A model generated the notes under the pieces. That model was given only the letters and a program-made list of their open reading frames with translations, made no database searches and was not told where the DNA came from. This document shows positions 44,315-52,279 of a stretch of 64,000 nt of DNA, piece by piece (the first letter of the stretch is position 1; every line of letters begins with the position of its first letter). Position numbers and translations under genes: made by a program. The stretch comes from Bradyrhizobium sp. ISRA430 (GTDB lineage: Bacteria; Pseudomonadota; Alphaproteobacteria; Rhizobiales; Xanthobacteraceae). The DNA is taken from NCBI RefSeq assembly GCF_029909975.1, contig NZ_CP094516.1, positions 496,001-560,000 on the forward strand, in the 5' to 3' direction.

Positions 44315-45595
44315 CTACTGCGGCCGCTTCTTCAGGCTGGCAAGGCGCGTCGGACGGGGCGCTGTGCCCTTGGCCTGCGGCGCGCGCTTTGCTGCGGGCG
44401 CGGCATGCGCGGTCTGACGGTTGTGCGATGAAGCGGCGGCCTTGCCTTTGTGGCCGCGGGCATTCGCGCGCGCCGCACTGGAGATCTCGGCTGCAGCCAT
44501 CCGCGTCGCGGCGCGCCGGGACAGTGTCGTCGACAGCAGGACCTCGATCGAGCCCTCCGGGATCGCGAACAGGTCGCGCTCGGGCACGGGCAGGGTGGCG
44601 GCGATATTCGCCAGCGCCTTCGTCCGGCGCGGCAGCGACGATTGATCGGACGGCATCGCGTTGAGGTCGGCGAGGCTCGGCGCCGGCAGCGTCCTCGTCT
44701 GCGTGAACACGAAATTCGGAACGCTCGGCCAGCGCGCGATCGGCACCGTCTCCGACGGCGGATGCAGCAGCCATTCCACCGGCTCGGTCGGCGTCGCCGG
44801 CCGGTCGGCGGTCGCGGGCACCACGTGCACGATGCGATAGCCGCGCGCCTTCAGGTCGCGGATGATTTTTGGCAGCGCCGCAACCGTGCGGGGCTGGATG
44901 TCGTGCAGCAGCAAGATGCCCTTGCCCTTGGCCTCGAGCCGCTGCATTGCGAGCTGGTAGACGCGATCGGACGACACGTGCCGCCAGTCGTCGGCCGGGA
45001 AGTCGGCGCTCCAGACCTGGATGCCGCGGGAGATCAGGTAGTTCTCGACGCCTTCGGCGCGCAGCAGGCCGGGAATGCGGAAGAACGGTGCCAGCGCGGA
45101 CGGATCGGTCATCGCGGCCGTGGTCCATTCGATGCCGCCATTGATCTCGGCCTCGGCCTTCTCGATCGGCATCTTCTGAAACGTCAGGGGATGGGTCATG
45201 CTGTGGGTGCCGACGGTGTGGCCCGCCGCCACCAGCTTGCGCACGCCTTCCGGGTTGGCCTTGGCCTGGCCGCCGATGATGAAGAAGGTCGCCTTGATGC
45301 ATTCATCGGCCAGGATCTGCAGTACCTGGTTCGAGTATTTCGGCAGCGGACCGTCGTCGAAGGTCAGGACCACCTCATGATCCTTGAGCGGCAGCGTCTC
45401 GCGGTACTGCATGGTGCCGATACGCGGATGCTGGCGCGGATCGACGACCAGGGTGCGGGAGGTGCCGAGCGCGTCCGGGTGGCCGGGACAGTTGGCCGCA
45501 TAGGCCGCCGGCGAAGCGGCGGTCAGGAAACCCAACACGCCACCAAAGCACACGACCCACGATCGCGTCCGAACAGAAACGCTACTCCCGATCAT
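44315..45595 (-). CDS. Exported polysaccharide deacetylase (NodB domain) with basic C-terminal tail
   Basis: The 426-aa protein has a signal peptide ending AAYAA. The NodB homology domain at about 60-260 has the catalytic motif LTFDDGPLPKYS, the metal-binding HSMTHP, and the later VWSADFPADDW and LLLHDIQP motifs. It probably removes acetyl or N-acetyl groups from peptidoglycan or an exopolysaccharide in the periplasm. The C-terminal 140 residues are Ala/Arg/Lys rich without a recognisable fold. It is about 45 percent longer than its neighbour at 45762-46568, with which it shares the start CPGHPDALGTSRTL. Confidence 0.88.
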   Translation of the reverse strand: MIGSSVSVRTRSWVVCFGGVLGFLTAASPAAYAANCPGHPDALGTSRTLVVDPRQHPRIGTMQYRETLPLKDHEVVLTFDDGPLPKYSNQVLQILADECIKATFFIIGGQAKANPEGVRKLVAAGHTVGTHSMTHPLTFQKMPIEKAEAEINGGIEWTTAAMTDPSALAPFFRIPGLLRAEGVENYLISRGIQVWSADFPADDWRHVSSDRVYQLAMQRLEAKGKGILLLHDIQPRTVAALPKIIRDLKARGYRIVHVVPATADRPATPTEPVEWLLHPPSETVPIARWPSVPNFVFTQTRTLPAPSLADLNAMPSDQSSLPRRTKALANIAATLPVPERDLFAIPEGSIEVLLSTTLSRRAATRMAAAEISSAARANARGHKGKAAASSHNRQTAHAAPAAKRAPQAKGTAPRPTRLASLKKRPQ

Positions 45596-45761
45596 GAATC
45601 CCGTCTGCCTCCATACGCGTTGCGGATGTGTCCAACGTTGGTCGGAGACGGCCCGAAACGGTTCAGGCGCAGGTCCCCTGTCATCATTGCATAGCCTAGC
45701 ATGAACAGGGGCTTAACAGGCCCATTTTACCCCATTTTGCGCCTGGCGTGACATTCCGGCA

Positions 45762-46568
45762 TCAACGCGCGTCGGCGCTCTTCTGCGTCGGCGCTGCCGG
45801 GACCACGTGGACGACGCGGTAGCCGTTCTCCCGCAAATACCGCAGGAAGGCTGGCATGATCGCAGCCGTGCGCGCCTTCGGGTCGTGGAACAGGATGATA
45901 CCCTTGCCGGCGGCGGCAAGGCGCTCGGTCACGAGCTTGAGCTCCTGCTCGGGGGTTATCTCGTTCCAGTCGCTGGCCCAGAGATCGGCCCCGAACACGA
46001 CGATGCCGCGCGACTGCAGCAGGTCGAGCTGCGCGGGCGTCGACTCGAAATAGGGGAAGCGGAAGAACGGCGTCGATGGCGTCGTCGTCGAGCTGCCGTG
46101 CAGGGCCATCTCATCGGCCGCGATACCTCGATCGATCTCGCTCTTCGCCTTCTCGAACGGGATCCGCGCCATGAACGGATGCGACCAGGTGTGATGGCCG
46201 ATGGTGTGGCCCTCGCGCACGATCCGTTTCACCATCTCGGGATGCTCGGAGGCGTGCAGGCCGATCAGGAAGAAAGTGGCGCGCACACATTCCTGCGCCA
46301 GCGCGGCCAGCACCTTCGACGTGGTCGGCGGATACGGGCCGTCGTCGAAGGTGAGCACGACCTCGTGATCGGCCAGCGGCAGCGTCTGCGGAAAGCTCTT
46401 CAGGCCGATGCGCGGGGTCGCCTTGGCGTCGACGCTCAGCACGCGCGAGGTGCCGAGCGCATCCTTGCGCGGACAGTCGGCGGCTTCAGTCGAGCCGGCG
46501 CCGACGAGTGCGGCGATGACCGCGCCCATCGACATCAGGATCCATTTCGGCCGACGTATCTTTGCCAT
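45762..46568 (-). CDS. Exported polysaccharide deacetylase, second copy
   Basis: The start ATG at 46568 gives 268 aa with a signal peptide ending STEAA. The mature start CPRKDALGTSRVLSVDAKAT matches the neighbouring deacetylase, so the two are paralogues. NodB motifs are LTFDDGPYPPTTS, HTWSHP, GADLWASDW and LFHDPKA. It lacks the long tail of its neighbour. Its substrate is unknown, and its start is divergent from mgtE. Confidence 0.88.
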   Translation of the reverse strand: MAKIRRPKWILMSMGAVIAALVGAGSTEAADCPRKDALGTSRVLSVDAKATPRIGLKSFPQTLPLADHEVVLTFDDGPYPPTTSKVLAALAQECVRATFFLIGLHASEHPEMVKRIVREGHTIGHHTWSHPFMARIPFEKAKSEIDRGIAADEMALHGSSTTTPSTPFFRFPYFESTPAQLDLLQSRGIVVFGADLWASDWNEITPEQELKLVTERLAAAGKGIILFHDPKARTAAIMPAFLRYLRENGYRVVHVVPAAPTQKSADAR

Positions 46569-46648
46569 TGCGCTTGCAGTTGCCTTGTGTATTGCCTGAG
46601 CCGATAGCCCAAACCACCTGATCCACCTGTCAAACGGCGAGGCGCGCC

Positions 46649-48070
46649 ATGGATGAACAAATGGACGTTGCCCCATCCGCCGCGGCCTCGGTACTCGACC
46701 ACGTGCCGATGCGCAATGAAGAGGGCGAAATTCGGCACGAATTCGTCGAGGAGATTGCGCGCGCGATCGAAGCCGGCGACTCGACTCTGCTCCGGGCCAT
46801 CGTCGGCGAGCTGCACGAGGCCGATCTCGGCGATCTGATCGGGGCGCTCGAACCCGACAACCGTGTCCGCCTGGTCGAGCTGACGGGACGCGATTTCGAC
46901 TTCTCGGCGCTGAACGAGGTCGACGAGGCGGTGCGCGAGGAGATCCTCGAGGAGCTGCCGCCGGAAACGGTCGCCGAGGGCGTTCGCGAGCTCGAATCCG
47001 ACGACGCGGTCGAGCTCCTGGAGACTCTCAACGCCGCGGACCAGGAAGAGATCCTGGAGAAGCTGCCGCTGCCCGAACGCGTCGCGCTCGAGCGCAGCCT
47101 GCTTTATCCGGAGAATTCCGCCGGCAGGCGGATGCAGACCGAGTTCATCGCCGTGCCCCAGGATTTCACCGTCGGCCAGGCGATCGACTACATGCGCGAG
47201 ACGCCGGATCTGCCCGATCGCTTCTACGAGATCTACGTGGTCGACAAGGAGCAGCATTGGCAGGGCGCCGTGCCGCTCGACGTGCTGCTGCGCGCGCGCC
47301 GCCCCGTTCCGCTCGCCGACCTCTGCGACGAGGATCGCCGCCGCGTCTCCGTCCTGGAGGACCAGGAGGAGGTGGCGCGCATGTTCGGCAAGTACAATCT
47401 CGTCGCCGCGCCCGTGCTCGACACCCAGGATCGTCTCGTCGGCGTCATCACCGTCGATGACGTCGTCGACGTCATCGAGGAAGAGGCGGACGAGGACTTC
47501 AAGGCGCTCGGCGGCGTCACCAGCGACGAAGAGCTGTCGGACAAGGTGCTGACGATTGCGCGCGGCCGCTTCAACTGGCTCTTGGTCAATCTTGCCACCG
47601 CGTTCCTGGCGTCCTCCGTGCTCGGCCTGTTCGAGGGCCAGCTCGAGAAGATGGTGGCGCTCGCCGTGCTGGCGCCGATCGTGGCGAGCCAGGGCGGCAA
47701 CGCCGCGACCCAGACCATGACGGTCGCCGTGCGCGCGCTGGCGACGCGCGAGCTCGGCTCATCCAACGCCTGGCGCGTGGTGATGCGCGAGAGCCTCGTC
47801 GGCCTCGTCAACGGCCTCGCCTTTGCCGTAATCACGGGAATTGCCGCAGTGGCCTGGTTCAAGATCCCGGGCCTCGGCATCGTAATCGGGCTCGCCATCA
47901 TCTGCAACCTCGTCGCCGGCGCGCTCGGCGGCATTCTGATCCCGATGGGGCTCGACCGCGTACGAGCCGATCCGGCGGTGGCGTCCGGCACCTTCGTCAC
48001 CACGGTGACCGATGTCGTCGGCTTCTTCTCCTTCCTCGGCATCGCGACGCTCTGGTTCGGATTGAAGTAG
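46649..48070 (+). CDS. mgtE: Magnesium transporter MgtE
   Basis: The 473-aa protein has the MgtE order: an N-terminal superhelical domain (about 20-145, ADLGDLIGALEPDNR), two CBS domains (about 150-285, with VAAPVLDTQDRLVGVITVDDV) and a five-helix pore domain containing APIVASQGGNAATQTMTV, the selectivity region. It is a gated Mg2+ channel. Length and motifs are standard. No M-box-like leader is seen in the 80 bases before the start. Confidence 0.95.
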   Translation: MDEQMDVAPSAAASVLDHVPMRNEEGEIRHEFVEEIARAIEAGDSTLLRAIVGELHEADLGDLIGALEPDNRVRLVELTGRDFDFSALNEVDEAVREEILEELPPETVAEGVRELESDDAVELLETLNAADQEEILEKLPLPERVALERSLLYPENSAGRRMQTEFIAVPQDFTVGQAIDYMRETPDLPDRFYEIYVVDKEQHWQGAVPLDVLLRARRPVPLADLCDEDRRRVSVLEDQEEVARMFGKYNLVAAPVLDTQDRLVGVITVDDVVDVIEEEADEDFKALGGVTSDEELSDKVLTIARGRFNWLLVNLATAFLASSVLGLFEGQLEKMVALAVLAPIVASQGGNAATQTMTVAVRALATRELGSSNAWRVVMRESLVGLVNGLAFAVITGIAAVAWFKIPGLGIVIGLAIICNLVAGALGGILIPMGLDRVRADPAVASGTFVTTVTDVVGFFSFLGIATLWFGLK

Positions 48071-48100
48071 GCAAGTTTGAGGCGCCGCGCTCTCGACCGT

Positions 48101-48180
48101 CGTCATTGCGAGCGCAGCGAAGCAATCCAGAGTCTTTCCGCGGGGACAGTCTGGATTGCTTCGCGGCGCTCGCAATGACG
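48101..48180. repeat. Palindromic repeat, copy of the 8403 element
   Basis: The left end is identical to that at 8403 and the right end is its inverse except for one changed base (GCGGCG in place of GCTGCG). It follows mgtE directly and could form an mRNA-end hairpin. Confidence 0.88.
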
Positions 48181-48260
48181 GAGTGTGAGCAACGGCAGCC
48201 CTATCGTTAATCCGAACTTAAGCGGCCTCGCGCATGATTCCCCCGGCTTAGGGGATGAAC

Positions 48261-48572
48261 ATGCGGTTGCGGTTGAAGGCGGACGGACGGATCGTCGAAT
48301 TGCGGAACGGGCAGGAATTTCCGGTGCAGCCCGCAGCTCGGAGTGCGCCGGGCGAGGCAAGCGCGCTCGAGGCAGCTCCGCTCGCGGTGCGCGACCTGCG
48401 CCGCCGCGCCTGTCTCACCCAGATGGAGTTCGCCGCCAAGTTGGGGGTTCCCGTCGAGACCATCCGCAATTGGGAGCAGGGCAAGCGCGCCCCGCGCGGT
48501 CCTGCCCGGGCGCTGCTCGCGGTCATCGCGCATGCGCCGGACACGGTGTTCCAGGCGCTCGCCAAGGTCTGA
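48261..48572 (+). CDS. XRE-type helix-turn-helix regulator
   Basis: The ATG at 48261 follows an AGGGG site with correct spacing; the ATG at 48255 sits too close to it. The 103-aa product has an N-terminal part of about 45 residues and a lambda-repressor-type HTH, with LRRRACLTQMEFAAKLGVPVE and TIRNWEQGKRAPRGPARALL. This is the DNA-binding pattern of HigA/NadS-like regulators. No toxin gene is adjacent, so a simple transcription role is as likely as an antitoxin one. Confidence 0.8.
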   Translation: MRLRLKADGRIVELRNGQEFPVQPAARSAPGEASALEAAPLAVRDLRRRACLTQMEFAAKLGVPVETIRNWEQGKRAPRGPARALLAVIAHAPDTVFQALAKV

Positions 48573-48701
48573 CGGCAAGATAACCCATCAAGACCTCGTC
48601 AGCCTGATCTGGATATCCTGCCTGCGTGCCGCCGCCTCGGTTGGCAGTGCCATGGGCGAGGTCCATAATGCCACTGGGGCGAACGTGGAATCGGATTCCT
48701 C

Positions 48702-49520
48702 ATGCTGTTCGTCGAGACCAATGGCGCGAAGATCCCGGCGATCGGGCTAGGGACGTGGGAGTTGAGCGGCCGCACCTGTGCGCGCGTGGTCGAGCAGGCG
48801 CTGCGGCTTGGCTACCGTCACATCGATACCGCGCAGGTCTATGAGAACGAGCGCGAGGTCGGCGATGCCTTACGCGCCTCCGGCGTGCGCCGTGACGACG
48901 TGTTCGTGACCACGAAGGTCTGGACCAATCATTTCGCGCCCCACGACCTGGAGCGCTCGGTCAAGGAGAGCCTGGCGCGGCTGCGGCTTCCGTCCGTCGA
49001 CCTGGTGCTGCTGCACTGGCCCAATTCGCACGTGCCGCTGGCGGAGACGATGGGGGCGCTGGCGCACGCCAAGCGTATGGGCCTGACGCGGCACATCGGC
49101 GTCTCTAACTTCACCGTGGCCCTGATCGAGCAGGCGGTCGCGCTTTCGCCGGAGCCGCTTGTCTGCGACCAGGTCGAATATCATCCTTATCTCGATCAGA
49201 CCAAGGTGAGAGCGGCCTGCGACCAGCACGGCCTCGCGCTCGTCGCCTACAGTCCGATCGCCAAGGGCCGCATCAAGACCGACCAGACGTTGGTCGAAAT
49301 CGGCCGCGCGCACCGCAAGACCCCGGCGCAGGTCTGCCTGCGTTGGCTGGTGCAGCAGAATGTCGCCGCGATCCCCCGGACCTCGCGCGTCGAGCGGCTA
49401 TCGGAGAACATCGAGATCTTCGATTTCGCGCTGTCGGACAAGGAGATGAGCCGGATTTCCGGGCTCGCGCACCCCAGGGGCCGCCTGACCGATTTCGGCT
49501 TCGCGCCGAAATGGGATTGA
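48702..49520 (+). CDS. Aldo/keto reductase
   Basis: The 272-aa protein has the AKR barrel: an N-terminal GLGTWEL with the catalytic Asp, RHIDTAQVYENEREVG with the catalytic Tyr, the VFVTTKVW Lys, and the WPNSHVPL His region. The NADPH-binding end IPRTSRVERLSEN is present. It reduces aldehydes and ketones in the cytosol. Length matches the short 2,5-diketogluconate-reductase-like group. The exact substrate is not deducible. Confidence 0.92.
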   Translation: MLFVETNGAKIPAIGLGTWELSGRTCARVVEQALRLGYRHIDTAQVYENEREVGDALRASGVRRDDVFVTTKVWTNHFAPHDLERSVKESLARLRLPSVDLVLLHWPNSHVPLAETMGALAHAKRMGLTRHIGVSNFTVALIEQAVALSPEPLVCDQVEYHPYLDQTKVRAACDQHGLALVAYSPIAKGRIKTDQTLVEIGRAHRKTPAQVCLRWLVQQNVAAIPRTSRVERLSENIEIFDFALSDKEMSRISGLAHPRGRLTDFGFAPKWD

Positions 49521-49569
49521 GGGGTCGGTCGGGTATGCTAGGACCGACGCGGCAACCCAAGATCAGGCA

Positions 49570-50490
49570 ATGGAACTGCGGCGGATCATACGGACGGACA
49601 TTGCAGCGTCGGCGATCGCCCATCTGACGCTGGTGGGGCTGATCATCCTGATCAGCGAAGTTCATCCGTTCCATGCCGCGCCGCCCGAGACGGTCTCGGT
49701 CGACATCGTCACGCCGGAGCAGGTGCAAGAGACGGTAAAGGAGCAGGAGTCCAAAGACGAGGCGAAGGAGAAGCCGCCTGAGCCGCCGCTCCCCGACCTG
49801 AAACTGCCCAAGCTCGATTTCCAGGAAAAGGCGGAGGCAACAGCTCCGCCGGCCAAGCCGTCGGCACCGGCACCATCGCCGTCACCGGCACCGCAGGCAT
49901 CGCCCGAACCGCAGCGGCAACAACCGCAGCCGCAGCCCCCATCGGCGCCGAAGCAGCGCGAGGCCAATGTGCAGCCGCAAGCCCAAGCGACGCCGCAACC
50001 GCAAGCAGCGCAGCAACCGCCGCCCGCGCCACCGCCGCCAGCCGACAAGCCGGCCTATGCGCCTCCGGAGCCTGACGTCACCGTCAAATACGGCGTCATG
50101 CTCGGCCTGCCGCCGGACTTGTCGCTCGCGCCGAAGGACGCGCCCAAGGACGACGGCGGCGATGCCAAGGATTCGATTGCGGCCAAGCTTCCGCCCGAGG
50201 TCATCGCGGAGTTTCGCCGTCACCTGAGGAGCTGCGCAAAACTGCCGGCCGGGGTGGCACCGGGCGACAACGTGCACATCAAGCTGCGCGCGGTGATGGC
50301 CACCGACGGTACGCTTGCACGCGCGCCGATCCTGATCGAGGCCAGCGCATCGGCCAAGGGCCCGCTGCTGATGCAGTCGGCGATGCGCGCGCTCCAGGCC
50401 TGCCAGCCCTACAAGATGCTGCCGGCCGACAAGTACCAGGAATGGAAGGTGATGGACCTTCCGTTCACGCCGCGGGATTTTGGGTCGTAG
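49570..50490 (+). CDS. TonB/TolA-like envelope protein with Pro/Gln-rich spacer
   Basis: The 306-aa protein has one N-terminal membrane helix (IAASAIAHLTLVGLIILI), an acidic PPEPPLPDL segment and a long Pro/Ala/Gln repeat region (about 95-160) spanning the periplasm. The C-terminal domain, from about 200, has LRSCAKLPAGVAPGDNVHI, CQPYKMLP and a closing WKVMDLPFTP. That domain resembles the energy-transducing C-terminus of TonB and TolA. No exbB or exbD gene is nearby. It could energise the TonB receptor in the window or another one; that pairing is inferred. Confidence 0.75.
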   Translation: MELRRIIRTDIAASAIAHLTLVGLIILISEVHPFHAAPPETVSVDIVTPEQVQETVKEQESKDEAKEKPPEPPLPDLKLPKLDFQEKAEATAPPAKPSAPAPSPSPAPQASPEPQRQQPQPQPPSAPKQREANVQPQAQATPQPQAAQQPPPAPPPPADKPAYAPPEPDVTVKYGVMLGLPPDLSLAPKDAPKDDGGDAKDSIAAKLPPEVIAEFRRHLRSCAKLPAGVAPGDNVHIKLRAVMATDGTLARAPILIEASASAKGPLLMQSAMRALQACQPYKMLPADKYQEWKVMDLPFTPRDFGS

Positions 50491-50513
50491 GCTTACGACT
50501 CAGGCGCCTGAAT

Positions 50514-50891
50514 TCACCCGGCGGGGAGTGGATTCGACTCGAACAGCGAGCCGGCATCCAAAAGCGCCCGTTGCTCAGCGTCACATAGGCGCATTTCGTC
50601 GAGACCGCGCAACGCTGCATAGCGGCGATCAATTTCGCGCAGGTGCGCACAGACGTCGGCCGGAAGCGGATGGACGGAATCCATCGTGCAGATGGCGCCA
50701 TCACCGGCGGGGCAGGTCGCGCCGGTCACGCGATCGAAGGAATAGCGTTCCTGGGTCGTTATGGACCTCGCCGATAGCCTCACATCCTCGACCGAAGTCA
50801 CGATGCAAATCCTCACCGCTCCGTTCGGGAACCTCGCGTGAAACAAGTCTCCAGGCTCGAGTTGGGCCATCAGGTCCTGGCGTGCCATCAC
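50514..50891 (-). CDS. Small orphan protein, function unknown
   Basis: The 125-aa product has a beta-rich N-terminus (GDLFHARFPNGAVRICIVTS) and an all-helical C-terminus (EIDRRYAALRGLDEMRLCDA). Two cysteines lie mid-protein (GATCPAGDGAICTMD). It has no signal peptide or membrane helix. I recognise no family. It belongs to the gene-poor accessory stretch beginning here. Confidence 0.5.
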   Translation of the reverse strand: MMARQDLMAQLEPGDLFHARFPNGAVRICIVTSVEDVRLSARSITTQERYSFDRVTGATCPAGDGAICTMDSVHPLPADVCAHLREIDRRYAALRGLDEMRLCDAEQRALLDAGSLFESNPLPAG

Positions 50892-50906
50892 CTACTTTGT
50901 CCTAAC

Positions 50907-51170
50907 TCAGTGCGCGCCGAGCGTTCCGGTTACCTTTATGGGCTCGGCCTGCCAAAGCCGCCTTCTCACGAGCCGGACAGCATCGATGTAGGGATTTGAC
51001 GCGCGATGCCGCTCTAGATCAGAGCAAAGCGCATCGACTGCCGCCTTGTCAAAATCGATTTCGGGAGGGTCTAGCTGCAAGTCGGTCTCGACCACCAGAA
51101 CCTTTTTCGTGCCATTCGCATCAATGACGTACTCGACATCAACGGACAGAGCGTTTCGGTCGGTTATCAT
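50907..51170 (-). CDS. Small orphan protein, function unknown
   Basis: The ATG at 51170 gives 87 aa (MITDRNALSVDVEYVIDANG). An upstream ATG would read through the palindromic repeat (MKHDGFRFALP), which is not plausible coding DNA. The product is an alpha/beta mix with a basic C-terminus and no known motif. It lies 15 bases before the gene at 50514-50891 on the same strand, so the two may be co-transcribed. Confidence 0.5.
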   Translation of the reverse strand: MITDRNALSVDVEYVIDANGTKKVLVVETDLQLDPPEIDFDKAAVDALCSDLERHRASNPYIDAVRLVRRRLWQAEPIKVTGTLGAH

Positions 51171-51188
51171 ATGAACCTCATGACTAAG

Positions 51189-51275
51189 TACGCAGGATGG
51201 TAGAGCGAAGCGAAACCCATCATGCTTCATCGTCGGAAGATTTCGGTGGGGTTCGCTCCGCTCTACCCATCCTAC
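51189..51275. repeat. Palindromic repeat (GTAGGATGGGTAGAGCGAAGC type), copy 1
   Basis: Two arms, GATGGTAGAGCGAAGCGAAA and a slightly diverged reverse complement ending CTCTACCCATCCTAC, surround a centre with catgcttcatcgtc. The same element stands at 52009-52098. It gives a strong hairpin when transcribed. Confidence 0.85.
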
Positions 51276-51278
51276 GAG

Positions 51279-51501
51279 CTACGGCTGGACCGGCGGTCGC
51301 AGCTTCGCTGGAACGATATCGGGAAACAGGGCATGCAAGGTGAGAGGTCGAATAGTCCAGCCATCGACTGCCCGATTGACTTGACGAATCTGGAATACTC
51401 CTCGTCGGACAGATTGTTTTTCATGTAGTGAGCAACGCCGTCCAGGTTGGCTAGCGCCCCAAAAGCATTCCGTCGATTCTGATCGCGATGTCTCTTTCCA
51501 T
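51279..51501 (-). pseudogene. Frameshifted small orphan gene
   Basis: The frame starting at the ATG at 51501 (MERDIAIRIDG) hits a stop after 16 residues. Moving one frame gives a coherent continuation, ALANLDGVAHYMKNNLSDEE and YSRFVKSIGQSMAGLFDL. Moving again gives LHALFPDIVPAKLRPPVQP and a natural stop at 51279. Two indels therefore split a gene of about 73 codons. Its 5' end is 23 bases after the neighbour's stop, so the two were probably one operon. Confidence 0.65.
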
Positions 51502-51523
51502 AGGTACCCCTGCCGACCAGTCC

Positions 51524-51847
51524 TCATGCAGGACTGCCAGCTTGATAAGCTGAAATCGATACCGACAGGCTAAACTCCGCCAGCATTGCAATAAGCTCAT
51601 TGTCAAACGCTACGCTTTTCGACAGAGGCCCATCCATTACGATTCCGATATCAAGATTCATTGCCTCTACCTCCTCCCGGCGCTGAAGCGCGTACGCAAA
51701 ACCCTCTCTGTTTTCGACAAGAAACTGCTTAACTTGGCTCAAGAGCTCAGCTCTGCTCGACGCATCAGCGACATCGTAGAACAACTGTTCACGCCCATCG
51801 TCTAACATTTCCTTCCGGTAGAACGGCTTCGCTAGGTGCCTAGACAT
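51524..51847 (-). CDS. Small orphan protein, possibly immunity-like
   Basis: The ATG at 51847 gives 107 aa (MSRHLAKPFYRKEMLDDGRE); an ATG at 51892 is also in frame. It is a compact alpha/beta protein with an acidic middle (REEVEAMNLDIGIVMDG). No family is recognised. It lies just after the end of an open frame with a Pro/Gly-rich tail (51902-52005) and before a frameshifted small gene, an order that resembles toxin/immunity cassettes; the role is inference. Confidence 0.45.
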   Translation of the reverse strand: MSRHLAKPFYRKEMLDDGREQLFYDVADASSRAELLSQVKQFLVENREGFAYALQRREEVEAMNLDIGIVMDGPLSKSVAFDNELIAMLAEFSLSVSISAYQAGSPA

Positions 51848-51901
51848 CCCATTCTCAAGGGAGGTGCCCTCGATTTGCAAAACGCACAGCATAGATTCCT
51901 C

Positions 51902-52005
51902 CTACAGCCGTCCTCCACCTCCTCCGGGCATCCCAGGCCGCGGCCCCATTGGAAGCGGAATGATCGGAGGCGGTGAAAATTTAAAGCCTCGGTCGCGCTT
52001 ATTGT
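51902..52005 (-). pseudogene. 3' end of a gene truncated by the palindromic repeat
   Basis: The minus-strand frame runs out of the repeat into NKRDRGFKFSPPPIIPLPMG and then PRPGMPGGGGGRL before a stop at 51902. A Pro/Gly-rich C-terminus such as this is seen in several large secreted proteins. The 5' part of the gene is absent and replaced by the repeat at 52009-52098. The identity of the parent gene is not known. Confidence 0.45.
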
Positions 52006-52008
52006 CAG

Positions 52009-52098
52009 TACGTAGGATGGGTAGAGCGAAGCGAAACCCATCATGCTTCATCGTCGAAGAATTCGATGGGTTTCGCTTCGCTCTACCCATCCTACGAG
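52009..52098. repeat. Palindromic repeat (GTAGGATGGGTAGAGCGAAGC type), copy 2
   Basis: The arms GTAGGATGGGTAGAGCGAAG and its exact reverse complement (CTTCGCTCTACCCATCCTAC) flank a 44-base centre. Both ends fall inside broken open frames (51902-52005 and 52099-52179). Confidence 0.88.
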
Positions 52099-52179
52099 CT
52101 ACTCAATAAGAGTGATTGTGCAGTCGTGAAGATTGCCAAGCCTGGTCAGGAAGTTGCTGAAGTCCTTCATCAGATTCAT
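52099..52179 (-). pseudogene. 5' fragment of a small gene cut by the palindromic repeat
   Basis: The ATG at 52179 opens MNLMKDFSNFLTRLGNLHDC and stops after ITLIE, exactly where the repeat begins. The NLHDC opening is one I associate with small conserved proteins of about 120 residues, so only the first quarter remains. Repeat insertion or a repeat-mediated deletion explains the loss. Confidence 0.45.
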
Positions 52180-52279
52180 TCTAATACACTGGCGTCGATC
52201 TGTTCATGTACTCTCGCTCTTCTGAACCCTGCGACAGGAACACCTCGCACGCAAAATTGCGTTGAATGCCTGCGTCGCG

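Noticed and set aside
46569..46648. Mg2+ riboswitch before mgtE
   Set aside because: Only 80 bases separate the divergent starts and no M-box pairing pattern was seen.
48261..48572. Antitoxin of a toxin-antitoxin pair
   Set aside because: No toxin gene lies next to it; the aldo/keto reductase downstream is unrelated. A stand-alone regulator is the simpler reading.
51189..52098. CRISPR-like array from the repeated GTAGGATGGGTAG motifs
   Set aside because: Only two copies, 820 bases apart, each an inverted repeat, not direct repeats with regular spacers.
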